Below, piece after piece: positions 6,487-7,406 of a stretch of DNA of 7,406 nt. The stretch's first letter is position 1, and each line of letters opens with the position of its first letter. The stretch spans positions 1 through 7,406 of the forward strand of contig JBOGHU010000001.1 of assembly GCA_050742255.1 (NCBI GenBank), given 5' to 3'. Made by a program: the position numbers and the translations under genes. Origin of the DNA: JBOGHU01 sp050742255. Lineage in GTDB: Bacteria; Actinomycetota; Acidimicrobiia; Acidimicrobiales; CADCSY01. The notes beneath the pieces were generated by a model. The model made no database searches and had not been told where the DNA came from. It saw only the letters and a program-made list of their open reading frames with translations.

Positions 6487-6957
6487 ATGTCCGACCGCCG
6501 GCGCGCCACGCTCCCGGTGGCGCTCGTCGCCCTGGGGCTCTGGACCGCCGCCCTGGTCGGGACCTCCCCGGCGAGCGGTCAGACCATCCCGTCGACCACC
6601 GCCACCCAGCCCCCTACCACCTACGACTTCGGGCCCCCCTCGACCGTCGCCCCGCCGACCACGCTGCCACCGCCCACCACCGTCGCCCCGCCGACCACCA
6701 CCGCAACCCGCCCACCGCCGACGACGGCGCGTCCGGAGTCGACCACGACCACCTCGACGGTCCCCCCGAGCACCACCACCTCCTTCCTCCCGCCGACCAG
6801 CGTGGACAGCGCCACGCCCCAGGAGGAGACTCTCGAGCCGCTGGAGATCCGCTCCGAGAACCGGGTCACGCCGTGGCTGGTGTTCGCCCTGCTCGTCCTG
6901 GTCTTCGCCGCCACCGCCTTCGGCGCCCTGTGGTGGCTGGCCACCCGGCGGTGGTGA
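6487..6957 (+). CDS. Pro/Thr-rich exported protein with C-terminal membrane anchor
   Basis: A 156-residue protein of unknown function. Residues 1-31 form a Sec-type signal peptide: basic MSDRRR, then hydrophobic LPVALVALGLWTAALVG, with likely cleavage after PASG near residue 31. Residues about 33-105 are a low-complexity Pro/Thr/Ser stalk with repeated APPTT/PPTT units, of a kind often O-glycosylated in actinobacteria. A short acidic stretch (112-126, QEETLEPLEIRSENR) precedes one membrane helix (about 129-152), ending in the basic tail RRW. This predicts a surface stalk anchored at its C-terminus. No catalytic domain is seen, and the stalk is too generic to assign a role. Evidence for coding is the AGGA site, the signal peptide and the helix in one frame. 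The frame is open far upstream inside glnE, but that part is shadow sequence. Confidence 0.8.
   Translation: MSDRRRATLPVALVALGLWTAALVGTSPASGQTIPSTTATQPPTTYDFGPPSTVAPPTTLPPPTTVAPPTTTATRPPPTTARPESTTTTSTVPPSTTTSFLPPTSVDSATPQEETLEPLEIRSENRVTPWLVFALLVLVFAATAFGALWWLATRRW
6643..6698 (+). repeat. Direct repeat in the Pro/Thr stalk
   Basis: The 20-mer ACCGTCGCCCCGCCGACCAC occurs exactly at 6643-6662 and again at 6679-6698, 36 bp apart and in frame. It encodes the repeated TVAPPT units. Such repeats expand or shrink by slippage or recombination without breaking the frame, so stalk length probably varies between strains. Confidence 0.8.
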
Positions 6958-6991
6958 GGTGCCCCCGGGTGGGGCCCCTCGCCCACCGCCC

Positions 6992-7042
6992 CGCTCTCCG
7001 GTCGCCCACCCTCGCCCAGCGACGAGGAGTGACCGGAGAGCG
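6992..7042. repeat. Solitary diverged copy of the hairpin repeat
   Basis: GCTCTCCGGTC (6993-7003) pairs perfectly with GACCGGAGAGC (7031-7041), and 6992/7042 add one more pair. Inside, CCTCG (7010-7014) pairs with CGAGG (7023-7027) around an 8-base loop. The outer arms match the repeat at 1-223, the loop keeps CCCAGCG-like sequence, but the inner stem differs. It sits 35 bp after the stop of the Pro/Thr protein and 24 bp before a candidate -35 box. It could end transcription of the former (no U tract), act as a regulatory site for the latter, or be a dispersed REP-like element. Confidence 0.75.
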
Positions 7043-7065
7043 CCGGGTCGACCGCCCACTGCCCC

Positions 7066-7094
7066 TCGACAGGAATGAGATACATCGTTAGTGT
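7066..7094 (+). promoter_or_regulatory. Candidate promoter of the lipoprotein gene
   Basis: TCGACA (7066-7071, five of six matching TTGACA) is followed after exactly 17 bp by TAGTGT (7089-7094, fitting TAnnnT). The stretch is unusually AT-rich for this window. Transcription would start about 7 bases later, at or beside the GTG at 7101, giving a leaderless mRNA. It is the best-formed housekeeping-type promoter seen here. Confidence 0.5.
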
Positions 7095-7100
7095 GTGGGG

Positions 7101-7406
7101 GTGGGCCGGACCACGCCGTTGCCGTTCGCCGGGGTGGCGGCGGTGGCGGCGGTGGCGGTGGCCTGCGGAGGGGGCGGCGACCCCCCCGCGCCGGGGGCCA
7201 CGGTGGGAACGGCTCCGACCACCACCACCACCCCTGCCGATCTGGCGGTGGTCCCCCCCGAGGCCCGGATCGACGAGGGCTACGTGCAGGCGGTGGTGGA
7301 CGCCCTCTACGCGGTGGACGCCGGGGCCACCCGGATCTTCGTGGAGACCAGGGCCCTCGACCAGCGGGCCATCGACCACCTGGCCGCCATCTACGTCGAG
7401 GACGAG
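7101..7406 (+). CDS. Putative lipoprotein, N-terminal part (runs off window)
   Basis: The first 102 codons are visible and the frame is still open at the window end. A short signal sequence (PLPFAGVAAVAAVAVA) leads to a lipobox-like AVAC with Cys22 as the probable lipidated residue, followed by a GGGG spacer and a short Pro/Thr linker (APTTTTTP, about 40-47). A folded domain appears to start near residue 48 (DLAVVPPEARIDEGYVQAVVDALYAV). I do not recognise the domain. A GTG at 7095 is also in frame and a stop lies at 7089-7091, so the start is one of these two; 7101 fits the promoter spacing. The signal region is encoded by a GTGGCGGCG microrepeat. The lipobox is slightly atypical (Ala at -3), so a surface lipoprotein is likely but not certain. 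Confidence 0.65.
   Translation, partial: MGRTTPLPFAGVAAVAAVAVACGGGGDPPAPGATVGTAPTTTTTPADLAVVPPEARIDEGYVQAVVDALYAVDAGATRIFVETRALDQRAIDHLAAIYVEDE
7134..7163 (+). repeat. GTGGCG microrepeat in the signal peptide region
   Basis: Two GTGGCGGCG units (7134-7142 and 7143-7151) are followed by GTGGCG and GTGGCC, encoding alternating Val/Ala of the hydrophobic core. All units are multiples of three, so slippage would change signal peptide length rather than switch the gene off. Confidence 0.7.

Overview
This window is very GC-rich. It carries an actinobacterial-type gene set: a bifunctional GlnE, a short group-2 (SigB-like) sigma-70 factor, a glutamine-dependent NAD synthetase, and Thr/Pro-stalked exported proteins. 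Several starts lack a Shine-Dalgarno sequence and look leaderless. My best guess is a high-GC actinobacterium, possibly Acidimicrobiia. The class-level placement is inference from gene style, not from a marker gene.

Layout. Bases 1-286 hold no gene. They contain a short tandem array of a two-tier hairpin repeat (three full units and one truncated piece), a G-quadruplex-type G-run tract, and a hairpin directly after the sigma factor stop. Three minus-strand genes follow, read from right to left: nadE (start near 3698 or 3722, stop at 1980), a 203-residue uncharacterised helical protein (1967-1356, 12 bp after nadE), and a sigma-70 family factor (1276-287, 79 bp further on). The spacing suggests an operon, perhaps with an extra promoter before the sigma gene. 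On the plus strand, divergent from nadE, is glnE (3731-6430). It is followed by a secreted or membrane-anchored Pro/Thr-rich protein (6487-6957), a lone diverged copy of the hairpin repeat (6992-7042), and the 5' part of a putative lipoprotein gene (from about 7101, cut by the window end).

How the genes relate. GlnE adenylylates and deadenylylates glutamine synthetase and so sets glutamine supply. NadE consumes glutamine as the amide donor for NAD+. Their starts lie only 8-32 bp apart in opposite directions, so one very small region must serve both. The sigma factor downstream of nadE could link this metabolic cluster to a stress or growth-phase programme, but nothing in the window proves that.

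The core genes are ordinary housekeeping genes; I see no clear new defence or mobile system. The least explained signal is the hairpin repeat family at both ends of the window. Its distant copy keeps the two-stem shape although the inner stem sequence differs. The other loose end is the unrecognised protein in the nadE-sigma operon.
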